Shown: positions 6,882 to 16,893 of the stretch, piece after piece | Layout of the letters: the number at the start of each line of letters is the position of its first letter | How positions within the stretch are numbered: the stretch's first letter is position 1 | Origin: DASRSS01 sp035656335 | GTDB taxonomy: Bacteria > Actinomycetota > Actinomycetes > Mycobacteriales > Jatrophihabitantaceae | DNA: 17,324 bases | NCBI GenBank assembly: GCA_035656335.1 | Contig: DASRSS010000224.1 | Location: 1-17,324, forward strand | Direction of reading: 5' to 3' | Notes under the pieces: generated by a model | What the model was told of the DNA's origin: nothing | Databases searched by the model: none | Seen by the model: the letters and a program-made list of their open reading frames with translations, nothing else | Made by a program: the position numbers and the translations under genes

Positions 6882-6930
6882 TCAACAGCGCGAAATGGCT
6901 GCCAGGACGACCAGAATCTGCTGTTGATCA
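6879..6930. repeat. Perfect 11-bp inverted repeat with 30-nt spacer between convergent genes
   Basis: TGATCAACAGC at 6879-6889 is perfectly complementary to GCTGTTGATCA at 6920-6930, around a 30-nt spacer. It fills most of the gap between the methyltransferase and pyrF and overlaps the methyltransferase stop codon. It could act as a bidirectional terminator, but the long loop and missing T-tract are atypical. A dispersed intergenic repeat, or a copy of a mobile palindromic element, is an alternative. Confidence 0.6.
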
Positions 6931-6946
6931 CGAGAGTTGGGTCCGT

Positions 6947-7774
6947 TCAGGCGCGCAGGAAGGCGAAGGACTCCGCTTCGCGCTGAACGGCGGCGCGCAG
7001 CGCGGCCACGTCCGGCCCGTTGCGCAGCACGCTGCGCGACACGCTCGGCACGACCGCGGGCAGCGCGTCGCCGAAGATGCGGCGGACGTCCTCGGCCGTG
7101 CCGCCCTGGGCGCCGATGCCGGGGACCAGGAACGGCCCGTTGAGCCCGTCCAGCTTGGCGACCGAGTCGCCGATCGTCGCGCCGACGACCACGCCGTAGG
7201 AGCCGAGCGGCGCCGCGTCGCCGTTGCGCGCCGCGAGGTCGTCGATGATCAGCTGCGCGACCGTGCGGCCGTCGTCGGCCCGGGCGTGCTGCACCTGCGG
7301 GCCCTCCGGGTTGGACGTCAGCGCGAGCACGAACGCGCCGGCGCCGTGCTGCTCGCACAGCTCGAACGCGGGCGCGAGCGACCCGACACCCAAGTACGGG
7401 CTGAGCGTGATCGCGTCGGCGGCCAGCGTCGAGGACGGGTCCAGGTAGGCGCGCGCGTACGCCGCCATGGTGGTGCCGATGTCACCGCGCTTGACGTCCA
7501 GCACCACCAGCGCGCCGGCCGCGCGACACGCGGCCACGGTGCGTTCCAGCACCTCGATGCCCGCCGAGCCGTACGCCTCGAAGAAGGCCGACTGCGGCTT
7601 GATCACGGCGGCGTGTTCGGCGAATGCCGCCACGCAGGCGTCCGCGAACGCGCTGAGCCCGGCGACGTCGTCGGACAGCCCCCACGACTCCAGCAGGCCG
7701 GGGTGCGGGTCGATGCCGACACACAGCGAGCCGCGCTCGTCCAGCGCCGCGTCCAGGCGCGATCCGAAGCTCAC
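6947..7774 (-). CDS. pyrF: Orotidine 5'-phosphate decarboxylase (type 2)
   Basis: A 275-residue enzyme that converts OMP to UMP, the last step of de novo pyrimidine synthesis. The active-site motif LDVKRGDIGTT is at about 92-102 (Lys95, Asp98), with VGIDPHP (19-25), VIKPQSAFFE (57-66) and the phosphate-binding VPGIGAQGG near residue 220. The length and the DVKRGDIG form mark the longer type 2 group found in mycobacteria and streptomycetes. The start is GTG at 7774, overlapping the pyrD stop as GTGA; an upstream frame extension through pyrD is not part of the protein. It is the last gene of the operon, and the mihF gene usually found after it is absent. Confidence 0.96.
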   Translation of the reverse strand: MSFGSRLDAALDERGSLCVGIDPHPGLLESWGLSDDVAGLSAFADACVAAFAEHAAVIKPQSAFFEAYGSAGIEVLERTVAACRAAGALVVLDVKRGDIGTTMAAYARAYLDPSSTLAADAITLSPYLGVGSLAPAFELCEQHGAGAFVLALTSNPEGPQVQHARADDGRTVAQLIIDDLAARNGDAAPLGSYGVVVGATIGDSVAKLDGLNGPFLVPGIGAQGGTAEDVRRIFGDALPAVVPSVSRSVLRNGPDVAALRAAVQREAESFAFLRA

Positions 7775-8763
7775 TGCGCCGCCGCCTCGGCAGCGGCCGG
7801 GTGGGGGTACCTCCCGCTTGCGGGGGATAGGCGATCGGCGGGATCGCGGTGCGCGTAGCCGACGGCGTCGGCCAGGCTCGCGAACCCGCGCTCGTCCAGC
7901 GCGGCGTCCAACTCGTCGAGCACCCGGATCGGCGCGTTCGGGTCGCCGAACACGGCCGTCCCCACGGACACGGCGGACGCGCCGGCGAGGATGAACTGCA
8001 GCGCGTCGAGCCCGGACCGGATGCCGCCCATGCCGAGAATCGGCAGGTGCGGCAAGGCCTTCTTCACCTGCCACACGCAGCGCACGGCCACCGGGCGGAT
8101 CGCCGGCCCGGACAGGCCACCGGTGATCCCGCCGAGCGCGGGCGCCATCGTGTCGGTGTCGATCACCATGCCCAGCAGCGTGTTGATCAGCGAGAAGCCG
8201 TCCGCGCCGGCGTCGGCGCACGCGCGCGCGATGAACACCAGGTCGGTGACGTCCGGCGAGAGCTTGGCGAACACCGGCTGCGCCGGGTCGGCCGCGCGCC
8301 GCACCGCGCCGATCACGCGCGAGGACGCGATCGGGTCGCACGCGAACACCTGGCCGCGGCTCTCCACGTTTGGGCACGAGATGTTGACCTCGATCATCGA
8401 CACCGCGGGGTGGCCGTACAGCTTGCGCGCGAGCGCCACGTACTCGTCGGTGTGCCCGCCCGCGATCGAGACCACGGTGCGGGCGCCCTGCTCGGCCAGC
8501 CAGGCCAGGTCGTTCTCGATGAACGAGTCGATGCCCGGCCCCTGCAGGCCGATCGAGTTCAGCATCCCGCTCGGCGTCTCGGCCATGCGCGGGGTCGGAC
8601 GGCCCGAGCGCGGTCGCGTCATGATCGACTTGGTGACGACGGCGCCGAGGCGCGACACGTCGAAGAACTGCCCGAGCTCGCGTCCCGCCGCCGAGCAACC
8701 CGAAGCGGTCAGCACCGGGTTCGGCAGCGTGAGCGAGCCGAGCTGGGTGGTCAGGTCCGCCAT
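7771..8763 (-). CDS. pyrD: Dihydroorotate dehydrogenase, class 1B catalytic subunit
   Basis: A 330-residue FMN protein that oxidises dihydroorotate to orotate in the cytosol and passes electrons to PyrK. The class 1 active-site base is Cys130 in VNISCPN; Lys45 (VTKS), Asn69 in MLNSIGLQGPG and the late FMN-phosphate segment GMGGIRSG complete the site. There is no N-terminal membrane helix, which excludes class 2. GGGAGGG lies 9 nt before the ATG. The body of the enzyme ends near GYAHRDPAD; the last roughly 18 residues (LSPASGRYPHPAAAEAAAQ) are an unusual tail encoded largely by a palindromic repeat. pyrK lies 3 nt upstream and pyrF overlaps its stop. Confidence 0.95.
   Translation of the reverse strand: MADLTTQLGSLTLPNPVLTASGCSAAGRELGQFFDVSRLGAVVTKSIMTRPRSGRPTPRMAETPSGMLNSIGLQGPGIDSFIENDLAWLAEQGARTVVSIAGGHTDEYVALARKLYGHPAVSMIEVNISCPNVESRGQVFACDPIASSRVIGAVRRAADPAQPVFAKLSPDVTDLVFIARACADAGADGFSLINTLLGMVIDTDTMAPALGGITGGLSGPAIRPVAVRCVWQVKKALPHLPILGMGGIRSGLDALQFILAGASAVSVGTAVFGDPNAPIRVLDELDAALDERGFASLADAVGYAHRDPADRLSPASGRYPHPAAAEAAAQ
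7801..7830. repeat. Palindromic mini-repeat inside the 3' end of pyrD
   Basis: The plus strand holds CTCCCGC (7811-7817), TT, then GCGGGGG (7820-7826), a hairpin of about 7 bp with one G-T pair. It overlaps a second palindrome around GGTACC (7806-7811). On the coding strand it yields the atypical PyrD tail SPASGRYPHP. The composition and nested palindromes look like an inserted REP-type element; that it is repeated elsewhere in the genome is inference. Confidence 0.5.
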
Positions 8764-8766
8764 CGT

Positions 8767-9624
8767 TCAGTGCCCTCCCATCGCGTCCGCGCCGACCAGG
8801 TCGGGCGGCAGCTTGCCTACGTCCGACCAGCGGATCCGCGCGGCGTCGAAGACCGGCCCGTCCACGCAGGAGCGCAGGAACCGGGTGCGTCCGTCGTCGC
8901 CGCGCACGGGCAGCACGCAGGTCATGCACACCCCGATCCCGCAGGCCATCGACTCCTCCACCGCGACCTGCGCGTGAATGGCGTGCTCGCGCGCGATGTC
9001 CCCGACCGCGCGCAGCATGCCCATCGGCCCGCACGCGTAGACCACCTCGGCCTTGATCCGCTCGATCGCGGCGGGCAGCGCGTCGGTGACCAAGCCCTGC
9101 TGGCCGGCCGAGCCGTCGTCGGTCAGCACGGTGACCGCGCCGACCATCCGCTTGGCGACCAGCTCGCCGAACAGCCGCGACGCGGTCGCCGCGCCGAGCA
9201 GGATCTCGACCGGCGAGCCGGCGTCGAGCAGCTGCTGCGCCAGCGGGATCAGCGGCGCCGTCCCGTAGCCGCCGCCGACGAGCACCGCGGGCGACGGGCC
9301 GGACGGCACCGGGAACGGCGTCCCCAGCGGGCCGACGATGTCCAGCGACTCGCCCGCCTGCCGCTGCACGATCCACTTCGTGCCCGCGCCGTGCTCGGCC
9401 ACGACGAACTGGACGGTGCCGGCGAACTGACCGGACGGCGTCGCGCCGTAGAGCGCGAACGCGCGGCGCAGGATCATGGCCGTGTTCTCGCCGCCCACGC
9501 CGACCGCGACGAAGTGGCCGGGCTTGGCGTGCTCGGCGATCCCCGGCGCCACCACGGTGAAGTGGTAGTAGTCCCCCGCCCGCTGCACCGAGAGGATCTC
9601 CGCCGTCTCCTGGACTGGACTCAT
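8767..9624 (-). CDS. pyrK: Dihydroorotate dehydrogenase electron transfer subunit
   Basis: A 285-residue FAD/[2Fe-2S] protein that carries electrons from PyrD to NAD+. The FAD-binding domain includes PGHFVAVGV and RRAFALYG (53-60). The NAD-binding domain has VLVGGGYGTAPL (115-125) and VYACGPMGML (195-204). The iron-sulfur cluster ligands are Cys228, Cys233, Cys236 and Cys253 (CGIGVCMTC, then SC). I chose the ATG at 9624, with GGAGGAG upstream, over the one at 9654 because the latter adds ten residues encoded inside the dyad repeat. It pairs with the class 1B pyrD that follows after 3 nt. It is the only operon gene preceded by a gap of about 100 bp. Confidence 0.95.
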   Translation of the reverse strand: MSPVQETAEILSVQRAGDYYHFTVVAPGIAEHAKPGHFVAVGVGGENTAMILRRAFALYGATPSGQFAGTVQFVVAEHGAGTKWIVQRQAGESLDIVGPLGTPFPVPSGPSPAVLVGGGYGTAPLIPLAQQLLDAGSPVEILLGAATASRLFGELVAKRMVGAVTVLTDDGSAGQQGLVTDALPAAIERIKAEVVYACGPMGMLRAVGDIAREHAIHAQVAVEESMACGIGVCMTCVLPVRGDDGRTRFLRSCVDGPVFDAARIRWSDVGKLPPDLVGADAMGGH

Positions 9625-9641
9625 CCGCGATCGTTCTCCTC

Positions 9642-9711
9642 CGCGAGTGGCCACTTATGCGCCGAGTGGCCAGCTATATGTGGCCACTCACGCGGTAACT
9701 GGCCACTCGCG
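9642..9711. repeat. Large interrupted dyad of GAGTGGCCA motifs between carB and pyrK
   Basis: GAGTGGCCA occurs at 9645-9653 and 9664-9672, and its complement TGGCCACTC at 9681-9689 and 9700-9708. The spacings of the TGGCCA cores are 19, 14 and 19, so the element is symmetric about 9676.5. The outer 12-bp arms (9642-9653 and 9700-9711) and inner 9-bp arms (9664-9672 and 9681-9689) are perfect. In RNA it would fold into a long hairpin just upstream of the pyrK ribosome site. It could be an interspersed repeat, a protein-binding array, or an attenuating or processing structure. Confidence 0.8.
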
Positions 9712-9727
9712 CCAACAAGCGGGGTGC

Positions 9728-13033
<3,306 letters not shown>

Positions 13034-14137
13034 CTACTTACCCTCCAGCAGTTCCACGAACCGATCGAACAGGTAGGCCGCGTCGTGCGGGCCGGCCGCG
13101 GCCTCCGGGTGGTACTGGACGCTGAACGTGCGCGCGTCGCGAGCGCGCAGCCCCTCGACCACGTTGTCGTTCAGGCACACGTGGCTCACCTCGACCGCGC
13201 CGAATCCGGTGTCGGTCGCGCCCTCGAGCGGCGCGTCGACCGCGAACCCGTGGTTGTGCGCGGTGATCTCGACCTTGCCGGTGGCCCGGTCCTGCACCGG
13301 CTGGTTGATGCCGCGGTGGCCATAGCCGAGCTTGTACGTGCCGAAGCCGTACGCGCGCCCGAGCACCTGGTTGCCGAAGCAGATCCCGAAGATCGGCACC
13401 TCGCGGCGCAGCAGCTCACGCACGGTCGCGACCGCGTCGTCGGCGGTGGCCGGGTCGCCGGGGCCGTTCGCGAGGAACACCGCGTCCGCACCGCTGGCGA
13501 TCACCTGCTCCGCGGTCGACGTCGAGGGCAGCACGTGCGAGGTGATGCCGCGCTCGGCCATCCGGCGCGGGGTCATCGACTTGATGCCGTAGTCGAGCGC
13601 GGCGACCGTGAACCGGTGCTCGCCGATCGCGTCCACCGTGTAGGGCTCCGCGGTCGTGACCTCGGCGGACAGGTCGGCGCCGGTCATCGGCGGCGACGCG
13701 AGCACCTTGGCGAGCAGGTCATCTCGGTTCGCCCCGCTGGACGAGATCCCGCACCGCATCGCGCCCCGCTCACGCAGGTGCCGGGTCAGGGCGCGGGTGT
13801 CGATGCCGCTGATGCCGACGATGCCCTGCGCGGCCAGCTCATCGTCCAGGCTGCCGGTCGCGCGCCAGCTGGACGCGCGGCGGGCGGGATCGCGGACGAC
13901 GTAGCCGGCGACCCAGATGCGGCGCGACTCGGGATCCTCGGTGTTCACGCCGGTGTTGCCGATGTGCGGCGCGGTCTGCACGACGACCTGGCGGTGGTAG
14001 GACGGGTCGGTCAGCGTCTCCTGGTAGCCGGTCATGCCGGTGGAGAACACCGCCTCGCCGTACGTCTCGCCGACGGCGCCGTACGCCTCGCCGGTGAACG
14101 TCCGGCCGTCCTCCAGCACCAGGATCGCCTCAGGCAT
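13034..14137 (-). CDS. carA: Carbamoyl-phosphate synthase small subunit (glutaminase)
   Basis: This 367-residue subunit hydrolyses glutamine and sends ammonia to CarB. The N-terminal domain (GEAVFSTGMTGYQETLTDPSY, about 27-47) is CarA-specific. The C-terminal class I amidotransferase domain has the nucleophile Cys253 in GICFGNQ, and His343 and Glu345 in QYHPEAAAGPHD. I chose the ATG at 14137 because it gives the usual N-terminus MPEAILVLEDGRTF, and AAGGTGG lies a few nt upstream; the frame is open a further 21 codons without homology. It overlaps the end of the upstream membrane-protein gene by 8 nt and abuts carB, so it is translationally coupled on both sides. Confidence 0.96.
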   Translation of the reverse strand: MPEAILVLEDGRTFTGEAYGAVGETYGEAVFSTGMTGYQETLTDPSYHRQVVVQTAPHIGNTGVNTEDPESRRIWVAGYVVRDPARRASSWRATGSLDDELAAQGIVGISGIDTRALTRHLRERGAMRCGISSSGANRDDLLAKVLASPPMTGADLSAEVTTAEPYTVDAIGEHRFTVAALDYGIKSMTPRRMAERGITSHVLPSTSTAEQVIASGADAVFLANGPGDPATADDAVATVRELLRREVPIFGICFGNQVLGRAYGFGTYKLGYGHRGINQPVQDRATGKVEITAHNHGFAVDAPLEGATDTGFGAVEVSHVCLNDNVVEGLRARDARTFSVQYHPEAAAGPHDAAYLFDRFVELLEGK

Positions 14138-14639
14138 CGGCCGCCACCTTCTCGTTGATGGTGCGCACCCACTGCGGGTACGCGCTCTTGTCGTCGGCAC
14201 GCAGGCCGGTGTCGAGTTCGGCGCTGTGCTCGCCGCTGCCCAGCCGCCAACTGATCACCAGCAGCCCGCCAGCGCCGACCACCCGTCCGGCGAGCCCGGG
14301 CGCGAGTCGCGCTCCGGTGATCGACTCGCGCGGCAGGAAGATCGTCTCCGCGCCCTCGCGCTCGATCAGCACGCCCGCCGTGCGCAGCGTGGCCGTCGCG
14401 TTCGCCTGCAGGCCGAGCCCGCCGTGCACGACGCGGTCCTGCCAGCTGGACGCGAACGTGCTGCCGACGTAGACGCCGTCGAGCCGGGGCGCGAGTTCGT
14501 CGCCCAGCCCCGCGGGCACCGGCGGCAGCGCGGGCAGGCCGGCCTGCCGGCGCGCGCGGTTGCGCCAGCCCCACCACATGCCCAGCAGCATCAGCAGTAG
14601 GAACGCGACGCAGGCGAGAACGAGCACCAGCCGGGTCAT
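14130..14639 (-). CDS. Single-pass membrane protein of unknown function (Rv1382-like, PH-like domain)
   Basis: This 169-residue protein has one strong N-terminal membrane helix (about residues 4-22, LVLVLACVAFLLLMLLGMWW) followed by basic residues WRNRARRQ, which predicts the C-terminal part on the cytoplasmic side. The soluble part is rich in beta strands (VYVGSTFASSW, AGVLIEREG, TIFLPRESITGARL, GLLVISWRLG), consistent with a PH-like barrel. A protein of similar size sits at the same place, between pyrC and carA, in Mycobacterium (Rv1382) and Streptomyces. Its function is not known to me. The ATG overlaps the pyrC stop as ATGA and the end overlaps carA by 8 nt, so it is a fixed part of the operon. 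Confidence 0.85.
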   Translation of the reverse strand: MTRLVLVLACVAFLLLMLLGMWWGWRNRARRQAGLPALPPVPAGLGDELAPRLDGVYVGSTFASSWQDRVVHGGLGLQANATATLRTAGVLIEREGAETIFLPRESITGARLAPGLAGRVVGAGGLLVISWRLGSGEHSAELDTGLRADDKSAYPQWVRTINEKVAADA

Positions 14640-15943
14640 GCCGGAATCCCGTCGACGAGCTTGCCGTCGCGGACCGTCGCGCGGCCGCGCAGGAACGTGG
14701 CCACGACCGCGGCCGGCAGCGTCCGGCCGGCGAACGGTGTGTTGCGGGACTTGGACGCGAGCGCGTCGGCGTCCACGGTGTAGCTGCCGTCTGGGTCGAT
14801 CAGCGTCAGGTTCGCGGGCTCGCCCGGCTCGATCGGCCGGCCGTGCGTCACGAGGCCGCCGATCGCGGCCGGACGCACGCTCATCCGGTCCGCGACGCCG
14901 GCCCAGTCCAGCAGCCCGGTGCTGACCATGGACTCCGCGACGACGCCCAGCGCGGTCTGCAGGCCGAGCATCCCGAACGCGGCGTCGCCGAACGCGTGGT
15001 CCTTGTCGTGCGGCGCGTGCGGGGCGTGGTCGGTGGCGACCGCGTCGAGCGTGCCGTCCGCGAGCGCCGCGCGCAGCGCCTGCACGTCCGAGTCCGGGCG
15101 CAGCGGCGGGTTGACCTTGAACACCGGGTCGTACGAGGAGAGCAGGTCGCAGGTGAGCAGCAGGTGGTGCGGCGTGACCTCGGCGGTGACCGCGATGCCG
15201 CGCGCCTTCGCCCAGCGGATCACCTCGACGGTTCCACCCGTGGACACGTGACAGACGTGCAGCCGCGAGCCGGTGTGCTCGGCGAGCATGACGTCGCGCG
15301 CCACGATCGACTCCTCCGCGACGGCGGGCCAGCCGGCCAGCCCGAGCCGTCCGGATACCTCGCCCTCGTGGCAGCAGGCCGAACCGTCGGCGAGCCGCGG
15401 GTCCTGCGCATGCTGCGCGATCACGCCGCCGAACGCCTTGGCGTACTCGAACGCGCGGCGCATCAGCCGCGAGTCGTGCACGCACCGGCCGTCGTCGCTG
15501 AAGATCCGCACCGCGGCCGCGGAGCGGGCCATGGTCCCGATCTCGGCCAACTCCTGGCCGGCCAGGCCCTTGGACACGGCGCCGACCGGCCGCACGTCGA
15601 CCAGCCCGGCCCGCTCGCCCAGCCGGGCGACCTGCTCGACGATCTCGGCGGTGTCCGCGACCGGGTTCGTGTTCGCCATCGCGTGCACCGCCGTGTAGCC
15701 GCCGAGCGCCGCGGCTGCCGATCCGGTCGCGACCGTCTCGGCGTCCTCACGGCCCGGCTCGCGCAGGTGCGTGTGCAGGTCGACGAAGCCGGGCAGCAGC
15801 ACCAGTCCGGAGCAGTCGATCCGCTCGTCCGGGCGGTTGGACGCGGCAAGCTTCGCGCCGACGCCGGTGATCGTGCCGTCCTCGATCAGGACGTCGACCG
15901 CCTTGCCACCCAAGGGCTTCGCGCCCGCCAGCAGGATGCTCAT
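14636..15943 (-). CDS. pyrC: Dihydroorotase (type I)
   Basis: This 435-residue zinc amidohydrolase cyclises carbamoyl aspartate to dihydroorotate. Metal ligands are visible: His57 and His59 in DLHTHLREPG, Asp150/151 in IFSDDG, His178 in AQHAQD, His232 in VCHVSTGG and Asp305 in ATDHAPH. The substrate-binding NTNP motif is at about 91-94. The FSDDG form, with Asp where other amidohydrolases have a carboxylated Lys, and the length of about 430 residues, mark the bacterial type I group. The ATG at 15943 overlaps the pyrB stop as ATGA and has a run of GAGGAGGAGG upstream. The longer open frame extending through pyrB is not part of the protein. Confidence 0.96.
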   Translation of the reverse strand: MSILLAGAKPLGGKAVDVLIEDGTITGVGAKLAASNRPDERIDCSGLVLLPGFVDLHTHLREPGREDAETVATGSAAAALGGYTAVHAMANTNPVADTAEIVEQVARLGERAGLVDVRPVGAVSKGLAGQELAEIGTMARSAAAVRIFSDDGRCVHDSRLMRRAFEYAKAFGGVIAQHAQDPRLADGSACCHEGEVSGRLGLAGWPAVAEESIVARDVMLAEHTGSRLHVCHVSTGGTVEVIRWAKARGIAVTAEVTPHHLLLTCDLLSSYDPVFKVNPPLRPDSDVQALRAALADGTLDAVATDHAPHAPHDKDHAFGDAAFGMLGLQTALGVVAESMVSTGLLDWAGVADRMSVRPAAIGGLVTHGRPIEPGEPANLTLIDPDGSYTVDADALASKSRNTPFAGRTLPAAVVATFLRGRATVRDGKLVDGIPA

Positions 15944-16893
15944 ACCGCGACCTCCTCCTCCGCGCCGGCGAGCAGTCGGTAGAGCACCGCCATGCGCACC
16001 GCGACCCCGGCCTGCACCTGGTCGAGCACCACCGAGCGCGGGCTGTCGGCGGCGACCGACGAGATCTCCAGGCCGCGGTTCATCGGCCCGGGGTGCAGGA
16101 CCGGCACGTGCTCGGCCAGCATGTCCAGCCGCTGCGGCGACAGCCCGTAGTTGATCGCGTACTCGCGCTCGGTCGCGAAGTAGCCGCCGCTCATCCGCTC
16201 GCGCTGCACGCGCAGCATCATCACCGCGTCCACGTCGCCGAACGCCTTGCCCGACAAGGTGGCGTCCAGGTCCCAGCTCGTCTCGCACGTCCAGGTGGCG
16301 ACGCCGGACGGCAGCAGCGTCGGCGGCGCGACCAGGGTGACGCGCGCGCCGAGCGTGTGCAGCAGGAGCACGTTCGAGCGGGCGACGCGGCTGTGCGTGA
16401 TGTCGCCGACGATCACCACGTGCCGGCCCTCGAGATCGCCGAGCCGATTGCGCAGCGTGTACGCGTCCAGCAGCGCCTGCGTCGGGTGCTCGTGCGTGCC
16501 GTCGCCGGCGTTGACGACTGCGCGTACAGAGCAGCCGGAAACCCAGCCGGCGATGCGCTGCACCGCCCCGGACGCGTTGTGGCGCACCACCAACGCGTCG
16601 ACGCCCATCGCGGCGACGGTGAGCGCGGTGTCGCGCAGGCTCTCGCCCTTGCTGACGCTCGAGCCCTTCGCGCTGACGTTGATCACGTCCGCGGACAGCC
16701 ACTTGCCGGCGATCTCGAAGGACGACCGGGTGCGTGTCGAGTCCTCGAAGAACAGGTTGACGATCGTGCGACCGCGCAGCGGCGGCAGCTTCTTCACCTC
16801 GCGGTCCTGGATGGCGTGCATGCGCGTGGCGGTGTCCAGGATCGCGGTGGCCTCGTCGCGGTCGAGGTCCGCCGCCGACAACAGGTGTTTCAT
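15940..16893 (-). CDS. pyrB: Aspartate carbamoyltransferase catalytic subunit
   Basis: This 317-residue enzyme condenses carbamoyl phosphate with aspartate, the first committed pyrimidine step. The carbamoyl-phosphate loop FFEDSTRTRSSFE is at 48-60 (Ser52-Arg56), with the SKGESLRDT loop (81-89, Lys82), VRHNASGA, and HPTQALLDAYT from 136. The aspartate domain has IVGDITHSRVARSN and the late HPGPMNRG segment. Length is normal for a catalytic chain. No pyrI regulatory subunit gene is present, as usual in Gram-positives. The ATG overlaps the pyrR stop as ATGA, and GGAGGAG lies upstream. Confidence 0.97.
   Translation of the reverse strand: MKHLLSAADLDRDEATAILDTATRMHAIQDREVKKLPPLRGRTIVNLFFEDSTRTRSSFEIAGKWLSADVINVSAKGSSVSKGESLRDTALTVAAMGVDALVVRHNASGAVQRIAGWVSGCSVRAVVNAGDGTHEHPTQALLDAYTLRNRLGDLEGRHVVIVGDITHSRVARSNVLLLHTLGARVTLVAPPTLLPSGVATWTCETSWDLDATLSGKAFGDVDAVMMLRVQRERMSGGYFATEREYAINYGLSPQRLDMLAEHVPVLHPGPMNRGLEISSVAADSPRSVVLDQVQAGVAVRMAVLYRLLAGAEEEVAV

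Noticed and set aside
6882..7358. Minus-strand frame across the 11-bp inverted repeat and pyrF
   Set aside because: Mostly a shifted frame of pyrF with Arg/Gly-rich content, running into the intergenic repeat; no independent coding support.
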